DNA from: Bacteroidota bacterium
Lineage (GTDB): Bacteria; Bacteroidota; Bacteroidia; Bacteroidales; Prolixibacteraceae
Assembly: GCA_030695265.1 (NCBI GenBank)
Contig: JAUYTA010000310.1
Span: 1 to 6,653, forward strand
Direction of reading: 5' to 3'
DNA length: 6,653 bases
In this document: positions 6,009 through 6,653 of the stretch, one piece after another
Position numbering within the stretch: position 1 is the stretch's first letter
Layout: each line of letters starts with the position of its first letter
Position numbers and translations under genes: made by a program
Notes under the pieces: generated by a model
Told to the model about the DNA's origin: nothing
The model's input: the letters and a program-made list of their open reading frames with translations, nothing else
Databases searched by the model: none

Positions 6009-6653
6009 AATTCAACCTTCACCATTTTCCCAACCGACCTGATATATTTTGCTGCCTGAGCATATTCTTCTGCCGAATTCAAATGTTCCATCATCAGCGG
6101 TACATCCTTCAGTTTGGCTAATTCTGTCAGAAAAACCGAATAATCCAGATTACCTTTTCCTGCAACAATTTCGTCGAGTTGAGTCATGTAATTATCTTCC
6201 CGCAGGGTAATGTCTTTGGCATGACAACTCTTGATTTGCGGCCCGAGTTTGCGAAAACAATCGTGAATCATTTCGCCATTCCGGTAATAAATCTGCGGAC
6301 TGGTAACCATGATAAGTATGCTTTGGTTTAACGGCATCTATTATTTTTCGGGTAGTTTCAACGATCAGGTCGAAAGTGGCATCGGTCAGATTATCCTTGT
6401 GCGGACCGGCCCAGTGTTTCACATTTCGTGAGCCGCTTATATTCACACAGCAACTGGCTCCAATCTGGTCGGCCAAAGCCAGCGAATCAATACATTTCTG
6501 GATGGCCTTTTTAGCTGTTTCGTGATCCGGCGAAATCGGGTTGCTCCACGCTCCCACTTCCGAAATCACTATGTCATTTTTCGCGGCTGCGGTTTTGTAG
6601 GCATTGACCAATACAGAATCTGCACCCGGCGAAACCGGACAATAAGCTGCCCG
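6005..6653 (-). pseudogene. Sugar phosphate isomerase/epimerase (TIM barrel), broken by internal deletion and frameshift; 5' end outside window
   Basis: This gene enters from the right edge in an open frame with no start inside the window. The first part (6653-6312) encodes the family segments ISEVGAWSNPISPD, GASCCVNISGSRN and ETTRKIIDAVKPKHTY. The family then normally continues with about 35-40 residues running through an xxLE strand and a DPVN strand. These are missing. The sequence jumps at about 6311 to MVTSPQIYYRNGE in another frame (6310-6005), which completes a normal C-terminus: SCHAKD, GKGNLDY and PLMMEHL, ending VKVEL. Exactly one base separates the two good segments, so the loss is 3n-1 nt, about 110 by family comparison. 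In this fold (PF01261, xylose isomerase-like) the metal is held by Glu, Asp, His and Glu. The missing stretch should carry the first two; His (6221-6223) and the last Glu (6086-6088) remain. The unshifted frame reads on to a stop at 6192-6194, so the product would be inactive. An assembly error is the main alternative. Confidence 0.8.

Overview
The window looks like a chromosomal segment from a Bacteroidota bacterium, perhaps Marinilabiliales or Prolixibacteraceae-like, though this is only a guess from style. Supporting signs are moderate AT richness, mostly weak A-rich translation starts, a promoter of the TTG / TAnnTTTG type upstream of the one plus-strand gene, and the protein sequences themselves. 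I do not see an undescribed system. I see a well-preserved ion-antiporter operon beside a short stretch of decaying genes.

Region 1 (105-5523, minus strand) is an Mrp/Mnh-type multisubunit cation/proton antiporter operon, read from right to left in the order mrpA-B-C-D-E-F. MrpA is the long form, with an antiporter core, a DUF4040 (MrpB-like) segment and a C-terminal MBH domain. MrpD is the second NuoL/M/N-like antiporter core, MrpC is NuoK-like, and B, E and F are the small membrane subunits. From mrpB onward every gene overlaps the next by 4 or 10 nt, so translation is tightly coupled. The only gap is the 98 nt between mrpA and mrpB, which holds a GC-rich set of nested inverted repeats. MrpE is short at its N-terminus compared with the usual family length. 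No start for mrpG lies in the 104 nt left after mrpF. Together these subunits would form one inner-membrane complex that expels Na+ (or other monovalent cations) in exchange for protons.

Region 2 (5524-5735) is the intergenic space between the divergent mrpA and a small plus-strand gene. It contains a convincing Bacteroidota promoter for the small gene. Just upstream of that is a stem-loop plus T9 tract that looks like a plus-strand intrinsic terminator, with no plus-strand gene in view for it to end.

Region 3 (5736-6653) holds a complete DUF433 (VapB45-like) antitoxin-type gene. Its usual DUF5615 PIN-like toxin partner is missing. What remains at the toxin position is a 9-codon ORF starting at the usual overlapping ATGA. 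Next, on the minus strand and running off the right edge, is a sugar phosphate isomerase/epimerase (TIM-barrel) gene broken by an internal deletion with frame change. The missing part should include two of the four metal ligands. Two damaged loci side by side suggest local gene decay or a rearrangement scar.
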